From JBAIYU01 sp036763085 (GTDB taxonomy: Bacteria > Bacillota > Negativicutes > DSM-1736 > Dendrosporobacteraceae): a stretch of 64,000 nucleotides of DNA. The notes under the pieces were generated by a model. It saw only the letters and a list, made by a program, of their open reading frames with translations, did no database searches and had not been told where the DNA came from. A program made the translations under genes and the position numbers. The DNA lies in assembly GCF_036763085.1 (NCBI RefSeq), contig NZ_JBAIYU010000010.1:372001-436000 (forward strand), written 5' to 3'. Positions 1-9,146 of the stretch are shown here, piece after piece. The number at the start of each line of letters is the position of its first letter. Position 1 is the stretch's first letter.

Positions 1-598
1 TCTCGGTCTCATTAGTCGGATCACTGCCACCAAAAAAGATAAGTATCCTACTTACCTTTCCATCACGAATTCGTAGTCTGGCCCTTTTATCTCTAAATTC
101 CTGACGAAGCAATGCGTATTTAGGTCCGAGTAACATTTTACAGTCAGTTGGTACTAGTCCTTCGTAGCGAGTTTCAAGATTGTGATAAAGATTCTGGTCA
201 AGAAGAATTTTACAGTCATGAATCCTATTGGCAAGATCATCAATTACCATTATGTTTCGAACATAATGCTGTACTTTTCTCTCCCATCTCGCGTCCAATT
301 CATAATGGTCGACAATAAGCCAATCAACAGCTTCCTTAAGTTGAAGTATTTGATTAGTTTGACATGCATCCTGATTTATGAAGGTTTCACTCCATCCGAG
401 TTCACTATCTGTCCCAGCAATTCTGTTAACCTCAAACCCTTGGCTTTCTAAATATCCGCATAAATTACCCCGCATTTCGCTACAAATAAAAGAACTATGA
501 ATATTACTATGTCGTAATTCTGTAGCTAAAGTAATGCATCTCATTATATGCCCTATTCCAATAGCTGTAGAAGCATCTGTGCGGAATACAACATTCAT
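1..598 (-). CDS. pseG: PseG-like UDP-2,4-diacetamido-2,4,6-trideoxy-altropyranose hydrolase (partial)
   Basis: The gene is read from 598 toward position 1 and runs off the window, so only about the first 199 residues are seen. It begins MNVVFRTDASTAIGIGHIMRC, the typical PseG start with the GxGHxxR nucleotide-sugar motif. It continues through a DH motif (DWLIVDHYELD) to an FFGGSDPTN motif near the cut. PseG releases UDP to give 2,4-diacetamido-2,4,6-trideoxy-L-altrose in the pseudaminic acid pathway. Its ATG overlaps the TGA of the methyltransferase (ATGA), so the two are probably translationally coupled. pseB and pseC upstream in the same operon support the call. Confidence 0.9.
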   Translation of the reverse strand, partial: MNVVFRTDASTAIGIGHIMRCITLATELRHSNIHSSFICSEMRGNLCGYLESQGFEVNRIAGTDSELGWSETFINQDACQTNQILQLKEAVDWLIVDHYELDARWERKVQHYVRNIMVIDDLANRIHDCKILLDQNLYHNLETRYEGLVPTDCKMLLGPKYALLRQEFRDKRARLRIRDGKVSRILIFFGGSDPTNETE

Positions 599-1602
599 AT
601 GTTTGTCCCCTTTGCTTTACGCGCAACAACCCACATATGTGAAGAAAGATTATTCGTAGCTAAAAAATCTTGAAATACTCTTCCTAAATCATCCCATCTC
701 TCAACTAGAACCTGATATAGAAAGGGTTGATCCGCGATATCAAATTCACCTTGTAACACCCTGTTTCGCACCAATTCTGCATCAAGACTACCCGGTGTTG
801 CTATTTCTACTATGTCAAAACCACATCTCTCGAGTAGTCTGCTTATTGATTTTGGATGGAAATAATTTAAATGTTCAGGAGCAAAAGTGGACGATAATTC
901 CCGCAAAACATTTGCTTCAAATCCCTTAACATTAGGACATGTCAGTATTAGTAAACCATCATCAGCTAATGCATACTGGCATTTATGCAAAAACTGACTT
1001 GGGGAATATAAGTGCTCTATCAGTTCAAATGCTACTAAAACGTTTATTTGGCCTTTCTTTAAAGGGATATCTTCGATCATTTCCTCGATAACTTGAAGCC
1101 CTTTATTCCGGCAAGTATGTGCAAATGCAGCGATTGGTTCAATAACTGATACTTCCTTAAAGATCTGCTTATGTAACATTTCTTCTGCAAAACTTCCAAA
1201 GCCCGCTCCAACTTCAACTAAAGAGTTCAACCCAACGTTATACTTATGACATAATTCAATCACCTTTGCTACTCTTGGTAGATAAATATTCTGTTTTCTT
1301 ACTTTTTCAGTCGCCGGGAATACATATTTATTCCAGTAAGCATATCGATCTGAATTAACATAGTATTGCTTCAGCAGATCCGATGTTGGCCGGGGGTCTA
1401 TATATAAAGTCTCACACTCTACACACTCAAAATAGCAGAATTGTTCCTTTTGGAAAGACATTGTTTTCATGTGGCTATCACAGCAAGGACAGCCTTTAGA
1501 AACAAAATGCTGCTGAAAACTTAATAGTCGCTTATTTTCATCCTCAAGCATCTTTACCTGATTTTTTATTAGTTCATGGGGTCTGAGTTCACTCTCTAAC
1601 AA
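595..1602 (-). CDS. Class I SAM-dependent methyltransferase of the flagellin-sugar operon
   Basis: The N-terminal third carries a Cys-rich, zinc-ribbon-like segment (CPCC then CVEC). A SAM-binding motif I (VEVGAGFGSF) and a central Rossmann domain follow. Such fusions are common for sugar methyltransferases in polysaccharide and flagellar glycan clusters. The frame is open up to 1662, but that start would lie inside the preceding amidotransferase gene. A TTG at 1602 has a good AAGGGGAG ribosome site about 7 nt upstream and gives 335 residues, so I chose it. The inferred role is methylation of the pseudaminic acid derivative or its precursor; the substrate cannot be read from sequence. Confidence 0.8.
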   Translation of the reverse strand: MLESELRPHELIKNQVKMLEDENKRLLSFQQHFVSKGCPCCDSHMKTMSFQKEQFCYFECVECETLYIDPRPTSDLLKQYYVNSDRYAYWNKYVFPATEKVRKQNIYLPRVAKVIELCHKYNVGLNSLVEVGAGFGSFAEEMLHKQIFKEVSVIEPIAAFAHTCRNKGLQVIEEMIEDIPLKKGQINVLVAFELIEHLYSPSQFLHKCQYALADDGLLILTCPNVKGFEANVLRELSSTFAPEHLNYFHPKSISRLLERCGFDIVEIATPGSLDAELVRNRVLQGEFDIADQPFLYQVLVERWDDLGRVFQDFLATNNLSSHMWVVARKAKGTNI

Positions 1603-1622
1603 AAGAATGCTCCCCTTATAAA

Positions 1623-2804
1623 TTATTTTTTTACTTTTCCATAAGAAGAAGGGCTTCCCCAAATATTGTCTTTAACCCATTGTCCGTTTTCTTCTCGCCA
1701 AACTCTGCTGTCCCGGAAAGTATCACAGATGCGATCAAATTCATCCTCGCTCATATCAACATATTTAAGCCATCGCTCCAGATCCCGCCGAGGTTTAACA
1801 TGATCATATTTGCGCACCATTTCTATTCCTTCATCACGAGACATTATCCCTGCTCTTACATCCTTGCATGTGTGATCAGTCGCTCTGCCATATCCCAATT
1901 TAATGAATTTAAGGTAATCATGAATACCATTTTCATGCATGTCGTCCAAATTAGAAAAGGTACGATAAGTTCTTTCAAAAGGCTGTTCTGCCTCACGCCA
2001 GCCATAAAGTTTTTTAACCAAATCTATGTGTTCATTTGCTTCCCATGGTACGAAGTTACTCAAGTAAATACCTCTCACACCGACCTCATCAATTTCTTCG
2101 TCAGTCGGGTATTGCGCCCACAATAAATCTTTCGCAGTTAGACCTTCTTTTAAGTCTGAACGTCCAAGTTTTTCTAACCCTTCATCTGTAAAATCATACC
2201 AATCATAACCACGCTGTGCGTGCTCTAATCTGAACTTAGCTGTAAATTCAACAAAATCATTATACGAATACATGCCTCCGAGATCCATAAATCCGTGCTC
2301 TCCCCAAAGCATTAGAGGGACTTTATAACGAACTGCTACCTGAATAGGAACAGTAAATATCCCGCAGTGATTTTGCCAGTTCATATCACCCTGTAATTTA
2401 AAACCGAGGCGATTCATTTTTATGAGAACATCAGTACTTGGCTTAACTATAATGTGGTCGCAATCAAAAACTTCGCGCATTCGATTAAGATTATATTCTC
2501 CCTCAGGCATATAATTATTGCCATGATAGGTTACTAAGAGCGGTTTTAACCCTAATTCTTTAACTGCTACATGTGTTTGAAAATAACTGTCTTTGCCACC
2601 ACTCACCGGTATAACAATATCATAATTGCTATCAGTTCTGTACTCGTTTACTAATTCTTTTAGCCATTCCCAGCGTTTCTCCCAGTCGACTGAATTTTTC
2701 TGTGCAGACACGCGACATCCAGAACAAACTCCATTTTCATCAAAAGTAGCTGGTGTTGCAGTAACCGCTGGATAAAGACACTTTGAACAATATTTTACAG
2801 TCAT
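1623..2804 (-). CDS. pseA: N-acetyl sugar amidotransferase (PseA/WbuX/WbpG type)
   Basis: 393 residues. Two CxxC pairs (C6/C9 and C27/C30) likely bind zinc. An SGGKDS PP-loop at residues 68-73 binds ATP for adenylation. These are the hallmarks of the LPS/flagellar amidotransferase family that turns an N-acetyl group into an acetimidoyl (amidino) group. In Campylobacter the equivalent enzyme makes the acetamidino form of pseudaminic acid; in Pseudomonas WbpG works with HisH2/HisF2. HisF- and HisH-like genes lie immediately upstream and pseB/pseC are in the same operon, so the substrate is most likely a pseudaminic acid derivative. The substrate assignment is inference. Confidence 0.82.
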   Translation of the reverse strand: MTVKYCSKCLYPAVTATPATFDENGVCSGCRVSAQKNSVDWEKRWEWLKELVNEYRTDSNYDIVIPVSGGKDSYFQTHVAVKELGLKPLLVTYHGNNYMPEGEYNLNRMREVFDCDHIIVKPSTDVLIKMNRLGFKLQGDMNWQNHCGIFTVPIQVAVRYKVPLMLWGEHGFMDLGGMYSYNDFVEFTAKFRLEHAQRGYDWYDFTDEGLEKLGRSDLKEGLTAKDLLWAQYPTDEEIDEVGVRGIYLSNFVPWEANEHIDLVKKLYGWREAEQPFERTYRTFSNLDDMHENGIHDYLKFIKLGYGRATDHTCKDVRAGIMSRDEGIEMVRKYDHVKPRRDLERWLKYVDMSEDEFDRICDTFRDSRVWREENGQWVKDNIWGSPSSYGKVKK

Positions 2805-2829
2805 TTATAATTCAACTCCTAGTAATTAG

Positions 2830-3621
2830 TTAAACTACCCTTACATCAATACCTGCCTTAACCATTGCTCTTTTACCATTACGATCAGATAGTTCTTTGA
2901 AATGCCAAATGTTTGCTGCGGCAACAGCAGATGCCCCAGCTTCGATTCCCTGTGCATAGTGCCGATAATCTCCTACTCCACTACAAGCTATAATAGGTAT
3001 TTTAACAGCAGCTGCTATGCTTCGAATCAGTTCCAAATCATAACCACAGCCTACTCCATCTCGATCAATACTTTGGATGAGAATTTCCCCAGCGCCATAT
3101 GACTCTGCTTGCTTGGCCCAATGTTCAGATGTAAGACCAGTCGGAGTCTTACCTCCATCAATATAAACTTCATTAGTGCCATCATCTTTTCGTAGGACAT
3201 CTATACTAACGACAATTGCCTGACTTCCGAAGGTTCTTGCACTTTCAACTATTAATCGAGGATTTCTAACAGCCTCCGAGTTAATAGTTACTTTGTCAGC
3301 GCCCCTTAGGAATCTCTGCCTCATATCTTCAAGATTTTTTATTTTTCCGCCCCATGTCAATGGCATAAAGCAATTTTTGCTAACTTCCTCTAGTATATCT
3401 AAAGGGTTTTTTAATTCTTTCACTTTTGTATCGGCACGACGTAAATCGTAATTATCATCTTTTGTAATATCTAAATAAATAAGCTCGTCTACATTCCATT
3501 GATTAAACCTTTCAACCTCATGTATAGGATTTCCAATTATCTGATGAATGGAAAAGGTTTCACTTCTGACTAGTAATCCGTTTTGAAGTAAAAGAACTGG
3601 AATAAGCCTTTTTTTCAACAT
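2830..3621 (-). CDS. HisF-like cyclase subunit, sugar-amidation paralogue
   Basis: 263 residues with the HisF TIM-barrel pattern. LIYLDITKD carries the early catalytic-type Asp, followed by VSIDVLRKDDG, LIQSIDRDGVG and IIACSGVGD phosphate-binding loops. HisF and HisH form imidazole glycerol phosphate synthase in histidine synthesis, but no other his genes are near. The pair sits between pseC/SpsF and the PP-loop amidotransferase. The likely job is therefore to receive ammonia from HisH and pass it to the amidotransferase, as proposed for WbpG/HisH2/HisF2. The spacing to hisH is 10 nt, consistent with one operon. Confidence 0.82.
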   Translation of the reverse strand: MLKKRLIPVLLLQNGLLVRSETFSIHQIIGNPIHEVERFNQWNVDELIYLDITKDDNYDLRRADTKVKELKNPLDILEEVSKNCFMPLTWGGKIKNLEDMRQRFLRGADKVTINSEAVRNPRLIVESARTFGSQAIVVSIDVLRKDDGTNEVYIDGGKTPTGLTSEHWAKQAESYGAGEILIQSIDRDGVGCGYDLELIRSIAAAVKIPIIACSGVGDYRHYAQGIEAGASAVAAANIWHFKELSDRNGKRAMVKAGIDVRVV

Positions 3622-3631
3622 AAATTATATC

Positions 3632-4255
3632 TCACCCCGCATTATATAGAACAAAATTTTCTAATACAGCTAAGCCAGCATGCTGACTCTTCTCGGGATG
3701 ATACTGTGTCCCAAAAATATTATCTTTCTCGATGCTAGCAACAAAGTCCGTATAGTAGTCGCAAACCCCACTAACAACGGATACATCTTGCGGTATGAAT
3801 GCATAGCTATGAACAAAATAGAAATCTTTAGCTTGTTTAAAGCCTCGGTAAAGTTGTGAACCTTCGCTTGGTGATACGCTGTTCCACCCAATATGAGGAA
3901 GGCGAAATTCAATGGCTTCAGATGTAATCTTCTCGACATTTCCACCAATTAAATTTAAGCCTTCAGTATTCCCATGCTCCGTACCTGTTGTTGCTAACAA
4001 TTGCATTCCCAGACAAATACCAAGAAAAGGTTTACCTTTTATCAGTACTTGCTCATAAATAGCTTCATCCCAGCCGTTTCTTCGCAAATTTGCCATACCT
4101 TCACCAAAGGCACCCACCCCAGGTAAAATAATTCTATCCGCAAAATTAAGCTGAGATGGTTGACTGCATATTTGGGCATCCACATTAATTGCCGCGAACG
4201 CATTTGCAACCGACCGTAAGTTACCCATACCATAATCTATAATCATTACAACCAT
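3632..4255 (-). CDS. HisH-like glutamine amidotransferase, sugar-amidation paralogue
   Basis: 207 residues, class I glutamine amidotransferase. The nucleophile is C81 in PFLGICLGMQ, and the His and Glu of the triad lie in GTQYHPEKSQ near the C-terminus. The start MVVMIIDYGMGN is the usual HisH start. It releases ammonia from glutamine for the HisF-like partner next to it. The setting inside a pseudaminic acid operon argues for amidination of a sugar rather than histidine synthesis. The start at 4255 follows a GGTGG ribosome site; an in-frame ATG at 4246 is also possible. Confidence 0.83.
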   Translation of the reverse strand: MVVMIIDYGMGNLRSVANAFAAINVDAQICSQPSQLNFADRIILPGVGAFGEGMANLRRNGWDEAIYEQVLIKGKPFLGICLGMQLLATTGTEHGNTEGLNLIGGNVEKITSEAIEFRLPHIGWNSVSPSEGSQLYRGFKQAKDFYFVHSYAFIPQDVSVVSGVCDYYTDFVASIEKDNIFGTQYHPEKSQHAGLAVLENFVLYNAG

Positions 4256-4315
4256 ACTTCTACCACCATCATTAGAATTTTAAAATATAAATGCTATTTA
4301 TTAGCCAATAAGCTA

Positions 4316-5053
4316 CTAGTTACCATATTGTTTTTGTTCTATTGCGGCGTTTATATTTTCCCACTCGGGATTTTTGTTTAGCAATTCTATACAATCTTCC
4401 AGCGTGAAACATTCCTTGGCAGGATATATAGATTTGATTATTCTGGATACCAATTCAAAATCTTCAGGCGTATCCACCGTCCAACGATGGCGACTCTGAT
4501 CTTCTTTGTATAAATAGTTAATCGTTTTATATCGCCCAGGCCGATTATAGATAAAGGAGGTAACATGTTCTCGTTCAGGCTTGACATTAGCCTCAATAAA
4601 AGCTTCTGCTAAAGCTGTATAAGAAAATACCTCCGTATCCATCCCCCTTGGAAAGCTTCTTGTCAAAACATTTGAAGCATAATGATAATCTGGATAGCTT
4701 TTCTTATAAAGTTGAATTACATTATCTACTAGCTGAGGATCCAGCAGCGGGCAGTCCGAAGTTAAGCGTACTACAGCCTCTGCACCATAAGTGGTTGCGG
4801 CGTGATAGTATCTTCCTAATACATCTTCTTCTGAACCTCTAAAAATAGAAACCCCCAGTTTATTGCATAGGTTCACAATGGGTTGGTCTGTGCTGTTAGT
4901 TGTTGTCGCTATAACTAGTTCCTCTGCTGATTTTACCCTTTTTAGTCTTTCAATTTGGTATTGAAGCAGGGGCTTGTCTAAAACTTCCTTCAATACCTTT
5001 CCTGGTAATCTAGTAGATGTCATTCTTGCCTGGACAATAATAACCGTCCTCAT
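4316..5053 (-). CDS. SpsF-like sugar nucleotidyltransferase (candidate CMP-Pse synthetase)
   Basis: 245 residues. The N-terminus VIIVQARMTSTRLPGKVL is the nucleotidyltransferase loop of the SpsF/acylneuraminate cytidylyltransferase group, with RLTSDCPLLDP as the metal and sugar-binding motif. It overlaps pseC by 4 nt (ATGA), so the two are coupled. A separate PseF is not seen in this window, and SpsF-like proteins often stand in this position in Firmicutes pse operons. It may activate pseudaminic acid as the CMP sugar, but PseF could also lie beyond the left edge. Family call is firm; the substrate is inference. Confidence 0.78.
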   Translation of the reverse strand: MRTVIIVQARMTSTRLPGKVLKEVLDKPLLQYQIERLKRVKSAEELVIATTTNSTDQPIVNLCNKLGVSIFRGSEEDVLGRYYHAATTYGAEAVVRLTSDCPLLDPQLVDNVIQLYKKSYPDYHYASNVLTRSFPRGMDTEVFSYTALAEAFIEANVKPEREHVTSFIYNRPGRYKTINYLYKEDQSRHRWTVDTPEDFELVSRIIKSIYPAKECFTLEDCIELLNKNPEWENINAAIEQKQYGN

Positions 5054-6213
5054 CCTAAGACCTCTCTAATTTTAGCTACAATATAGTCTTGTTCCTCGTC
5101 TTGCAAATCAAAATATATCGGTAGACTAATTGCTTCCTGATAATACTTTTCAGCCTCTGTAAACATACCCTTCTTAAAGCCAAGCTTACTATAATATGGC
5201 TGCATATGAATAGGTATGTAATGTAGATTTACACCAATACCAGCTTCCCTTAAAAATTCAAAAACTCGGCTATGAGACGCGCTTATTTCATCTAGTTTTA
5301 TTCTAATAACATAAAGATGCCATGCCGAATCTGCATACCCGTCCTGCCACGGAGTAATTACCGGCAAATCCTTAAGCAAGGCATTATAACGATCTGCAAT
5401 TTCACGGCGTCGAGCAATAAAACTGTCAATACGCGACAACTGGCTATGTCCTAGCGCGGCCTGAATATCAGTTATTCTGTAGTTGTATCCCAACTCAATT
5501 TGTTGATAATACCAAAGGCCATGTGACTTTTCGGTCATTAGTTCGGTATTACGGGTAATTCCATGACTTCGTAAAAGTACAAGCTTATCATAAAGATCTT
5601 TGTTATTTGTTAATACCATTCCGCCTTCTCCAGTTGTTACAATTTTAACCGGATGAAAGCTAAAAACGGTCATATCAGAATACTGGCAGCATCCAATTTT
5701 ACTATCAAGATAACTGCCGCCAATAGCATGAGATGCATCCTCAACTATTGTAAACTGATATTTTTTTGCCAAGTTTGCTATTGCTGCCATGTCACAAGAT
5801 TGCCCTGAAAAGTGTACAGGAACAACCACCTTGGGTAGCGTATGTGTCTTCGCTGCTGATTCAAGTTTACGCGATAACATTTCTACTGACATATTGTAAG
5901 TTCTAGCATCTATATCTACAAAGTCTACTTCAGCTCCGCAGTATAAACCACAGTTTGCAGATGCTACAAAAGAATTTGGCGATGTCCATAATCTATCTTG
6001 CGGCTCGAGACCTGCCGCTAGACACGCCAGATGCAGGGCAGCAGTAGCACTATTTACAGCTACTGCATATTTTGCTCCAGCGTATTCAGCTACTGCTTTT
6101 TCAAAACGTTCAATCATAGGCCCTTGCGTAAGCCAATCTGATTTTAAGATTTTAACAACTGAATCAATATCTTCTTTATTTATGTTCTGACGACCATATG
6201 GAATCTGTTTCAT
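5050..6213 (-). CDS. pseC: PseC, UDP-4-amino-4,6-dideoxy-N-acetyl-altrosamine transaminase
   Basis: 387 residues, DegT/DnrJ/EryC1 aminotransferase family. The PLP-binding lysine is K190 in SFHPVK, and VEDASHA carries the cofactor-contacting Asp (about 159). The start KQIPYGRQNINKEDI and the SDWLTQGP motif are typical of PseC. It transfers an amino group from glutamate to C4 of the keto sugar made by PseB. It follows pseB with a 1-nt gap and overlaps the SpsF-like gene, so all three belong to one operon. Confidence 0.93.
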   Translation of the reverse strand: MKQIPYGRQNINKEDIDSVVKILKSDWLTQGPMIERFEKAVAEYAGAKYAVAVNSATAALHLACLAAGLEPQDRLWTSPNSFVASANCGLYCGAEVDFVDIDARTYNMSVEMLSRKLESAAKTHTLPKVVVPVHFSGQSCDMAAIANLAKKYQFTIVEDASHAIGGSYLDSKIGCCQYSDMTVFSFHPVKIVTTGEGGMVLTNNKDLYDKLVLLRSHGITRNTELMTEKSHGLWYYQQIELGYNYRITDIQAALGHSQLSRIDSFIARRREIADRYNALLKDLPVITPWQDGYADSAWHLYVIRIKLDEISASHSRVFEFLREAGIGVNLHYIPIHMQPYYSKLGFKKGMFTEAEKYYQEAISLPIYFDLQDEEQDYIVAKIREVLG

Positions 6214-6214
6214 A

Positions 6215-7198
6215 TTACAACATCTCCCGTAAATGCTCCACAGTCAAAAAGTCAGGGTTTGTTCCTGAGTTGTACTCAAAACCCTGTTCTACTGCTTGTC
6301 CTTTTTCACCTAAGGAATTCACAGAATAGTCTACTGGTTCGAAAAAGGAAATTGTAGGCTGAATAACATAATGATCAGGAAACTCTATAGTTAAGTGTGA
6401 ATCATCTGTCGGACACATAATTTCATGCAGTTTTTCACCTGGTCTGATACCGATGATTTTATGGGGTATACCAGGAGCTATCGCTTCAGCTAGATCAACT
6501 ATTCGGCTTGATGGAATCTTTGGCACAAATATTTCGCCACCATGCATACGCGCAAATGAGTGTAATACTAGATCGACACCTTTTCGTAAAGTTATCCAAA
6601 AGCGAGTCATTCGTATATCAGTTATAGGCAGCTCTTTTGCTCCTTGCTTCACTAAATTTTGAAAGAACGGAACTACCGACCCCCTTGAACCCACCACATT
6701 ACCATATCTTACTACAGCAAACCTCGTTCTATTTGTTCCGGTCATATTATTAGCTGCTACAAAGAGTTTATCAGACGCTAGTTTAGTTGCACCATATAGG
6801 TTTATGGGATTGGCAGCCTTATCAGTTGACAGTGCGATGACTTTTTCAACACCATTTTCTATAGCGGCCTTAATGACATTTTCAGCACCATAAATATTAG
6901 TCTTAATGCACTCCATTGGATTATATTCAGCCGCTGGGACTTGTTTTAGAGCCGCTGCGTGTATCACGTAATCCACACCACGCATTGCTTGACGCAACCG
7001 TTCTGCATCCCTGACATCACCCAGAAAATATCTCATTGCCTTATCATTAAAATGCTGAGACATTTCGAATTGCTTTAGTTCGTCACGTGAATAGACAATA
7101 ATTTTCTGCGGTTGGTAGCGTTCTAATAAAATACGAACACATTCTTTTCCAAACGAGCCTGTACCACCAGTTATTAAGATTGATTTCTTATTGAACAT
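6215..7198 (-). CDS. pseB: PseB, UDP-GlcNAc 4,6-dehydratase (C5-inverting)
   Basis: 327 residues, short-chain dehydrogenase fold. GGTGSFGKE (11-19) binds NADP; STDKA with D126/K127 and Y135/K139 in LYGATK form the catalytic set known for PseB/FlaA1. The length matches the short soluble PseB form rather than the long membrane WbpM form found at 50462-52372. It makes the first pathway intermediate, UDP-2-acetamido-2,6-dideoxy-arabino-hexos-4-ulose. It is the first dedicated sugar gene after the Maf glycosyltransferase, 3 nt downstream of it. Confidence 0.94.
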   Translation of the reverse strand: MFNKKSILITGGTGSFGKECVRILLERYQPQKIIVYSRDELKQFEMSQHFNDKAMRYFLGDVRDAERLRQAMRGVDYVIHAAALKQVPAAEYNPMECIKTNIYGAENVIKAAIENGVEKVIALSTDKAANPINLYGATKLASDKLFVAANNMTGTNRTRFAVVRYGNVVGSRGSVVPFFQNLVKQGAKELPITDIRMTRFWITLRKGVDLVLHSFARMHGGEIFVPKIPSSRIVDLAEAIAPGIPHKIIGIRPGEKLHEIMCPTDDSHLTIEFPDHYVIQPTISFFEPVDYSVNSLGEKGQAVEQGFEYNSGTNPDFLTVEHLREML

Positions 7199-7201
7199 CG
7201 G

Positions 7202-9031
7202 TTAATCTCCATCTCCATTCTCATTAGATTCCCAAGGGAAATTTTCCTGTATTACCTGCTCGATTAACCAGACCGTATTATTAAACATTTCGAGGAATTC
7301 AATTTGTACTATTAAGTTACTCTTAATGCTTTCTAAGCTTCCATCTTCCGGAATCAAATGAAATTTTTGTAAAAGAATCACCATTGGCCCCTGAAGGTTG
7401 TGATAAAGTAATTCATCATGAGGAATCGCTTGGAAGTACTCCTCTGTCTTATTCAGTTGCTTAAAAATATATTCTATACCCTTTTTATGAACGTAAAAGT
7501 CCCATTTATCCCGGATATCTTCTAGTTTTCTTAATTGTTTTAGAGATCTATTATTATAATTATCTAAATTTTTAACATAAGCCTTCATCTGTTCCACTAT
7601 ATTTGGCCAGTCAACTGTTGTATGGGGTATTCCCCTAATAACACTAGAAACATCCAGTTCTCGTACACAATATTCATCTACAACTTCTCGAAGGGGTTTC
7701 TGTTCCGTCCCGTGTATTCGAGCTCCGCCTTCGGTCGAATTAATAACTCTTACATCTAAATCTTTAATTCTATCTTCAAATATTAGTCTGAAGTCATTCC
7801 AAATAGGTTGGGTTTTTACTTCCTTATCATAATAACCAACTACTGATAATATTTCTTCCGGTTCCTCTTCTGGTCTTATATCATACTCTGTTCCAGCAGC
7901 ATGAGTTTTAGAAATATCATCACCATATGCCAAATCTTGTCCGACTATCACCAGTGGAGATGCCCCGATATGAGAGGCAAAACCAAGTGCTACATGAGCG
8001 CAAGATGCTCCCATCCAAATCATATGATCAAGCGAAAGCCCCAGCAAGCCAGTTAGCCATTTATATTCACGTACCGACTGACGCATGGGCAAAATTGCTC
8101 GCCCATTGAAGGCATCTATTGCTTCGGGCTGTAAAACAGGCGGTGCAACTAAATAGCTATTATCATAATACATAGGCTTATTTTGAAAAAAATATTCCCA
8201 TACGTTTATTCGTTCAACACTAGCAATAAAATGAGGCTTGATACCATTATTAACTAGTTTTTCGGCAATTGTATCAACTGCAATTATTATCCCTTTGTTT
8301 TCTATATTCTTAAGATACTCTATATTCTTATCCAATGAAGGTCCAGCTGATACGACAAAAGCAGGGTATCCGGTAAAACATCCTTTAAGTGCCGCCACAT
8401 CTGTAGTCATGGGAATTTTTTTCAAGTTTTTCATATTATGAGCTAATCCAATTAGGGAATCATCTATAGCATTACCAAGTCTAAAAAATTTGTGTTTAAT
8501 TGAATTACGTATCTCAACAATATATTTCTTTACTATTTGTAAATCATTTTTTCGATAAAACGAATTAATATAAAATACAGGATTTTTCAATAGCAATAGA
8601 GCGCGGGTTGCGGTTATAGCTTTCATAAGATTAGGCACATCTTCCGGACCGATACCCGCCAAAATATAATTAATAGACTCTAGCTTGCGAAAGTCATCTT
8701 GATTCAATGCGTGCTGCAAAAATGATAAATTTGGCTCTATTATTACAAACAGAGTATTCCTATGTGCATGTTCTGAGACTTTAATAATTTCTTCAAATGA
8801 TGCAATACCGAAAAAAAAGATTACTTGGTATAAATTTTTATCAGGCAGTCTTGATGTATCTAATTCACTATCTATTGAAACTGGTCTTTCCTTCTGATCC
8901 CAAAACCATTTCAGACCTTCAGCGTCTGTACCAACATAGGTTAGTACTATTTCACTAAGCTGCTCGTTTAATGTCAAAAAATGCCTTCCCTTTTTATTAA
9001 GTGCTTCTATATTACTGTCAAAAAAGTCCAT
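7202..9031 (-). CDS. Motility-associated factor (Maf) flagellin glycosyltransferase
   Basis: 609 residues. The centre carries the MAF_flag10/DUF115 pattern: PAFVVSAGPSLDKNIEYL followed by IIAVDTIAEKLVNNGIKPHFIASVER, then SCAHVALGFA and VIVGQDLAY. Maf proteins attach nonulosonic acids to serine or threonine on flagellin in the cytoplasm before export. Its place between flagellin and pseB/pseC fits that role. It heads the pse operon; the next upstream gene, flagellin, has its own terminator at 9091-9116, so part of the transcription may be read-through and part from an unidentified promoter. Confidence 0.88.
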   Translation of the reverse strand: MDFFDSNIEALNKKGRHFLTLNEQLSEIVLTYVGTDAEGLKWFWDQKERPVSIDSELDTSRLPDKNLYQVIFFFGIASFEEIIKVSEHAHRNTLFVIIEPNLSFLQHALNQDDFRKLESINYILAGIGPEDVPNLMKAITATRALLLLKNPVFYINSFYRKNDLQIVKKYIVEIRNSIKHKFFRLGNAIDDSLIGLAHNMKNLKKIPMTTDVAALKGCFTGYPAFVVSAGPSLDKNIEYLKNIENKGIIIAVDTIAEKLVNNGIKPHFIASVERINVWEYFFQNKPMYYDNSYLVAPPVLQPEAIDAFNGRAILPMRQSVREYKWLTGLLGLSLDHMIWMGASCAHVALGFASHIGASPLVIVGQDLAYGDDISKTHAAGTEYDIRPEEEPEEILSVVGYYDKEVKTQPIWNDFRLIFEDRIKDLDVRVINSTEGGARIHGTEQKPLREVVDEYCVRELDVSSVIRGIPHTTVDWPNIVEQMKAYVKNLDNYNNRSLKQLRKLEDIRDKWDFYVHKKGIEYIFKQLNKTEEYFQAIPHDELLYHNLQGPMVILLQKFHLIPEDGSLESIKSNLIVQIEFLEMFNNTVWLIEQVIQENFPWESNENGDGD

Positions 9032-9090
9032 TATGCACTCCTATAATCTATTATTGGTAATTTATTCAAGGAACTAAATAATGATAGAAC

Positions 9091-9116
9091 AAATGCCCTC
9101 TCTAGAGAGGGCATTT
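9091..9116 (-). terminator. Flagellin terminator (perfect palindrome)
   Basis: A perfect 26-bp inverted repeat (13-bp arms, AAATGCCCTCTCT and its complement) starts 31 nt after the flagellin stop codon. The following T content is modest (TTTGTTCT). It probably terminates or stabilises the abundant flagellin mRNA, with partial read-through into maf possible. Confidence 0.75.
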
Positions 9117-9146
9117 GAATGGTATTAATTATACGTAACCAGAGGA

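Noticed and set aside
1680..2126. Plus-strand open frame of 148 codons
   Set aside because: It is antisense to the well-supported amidotransferase gene and shows no domain.
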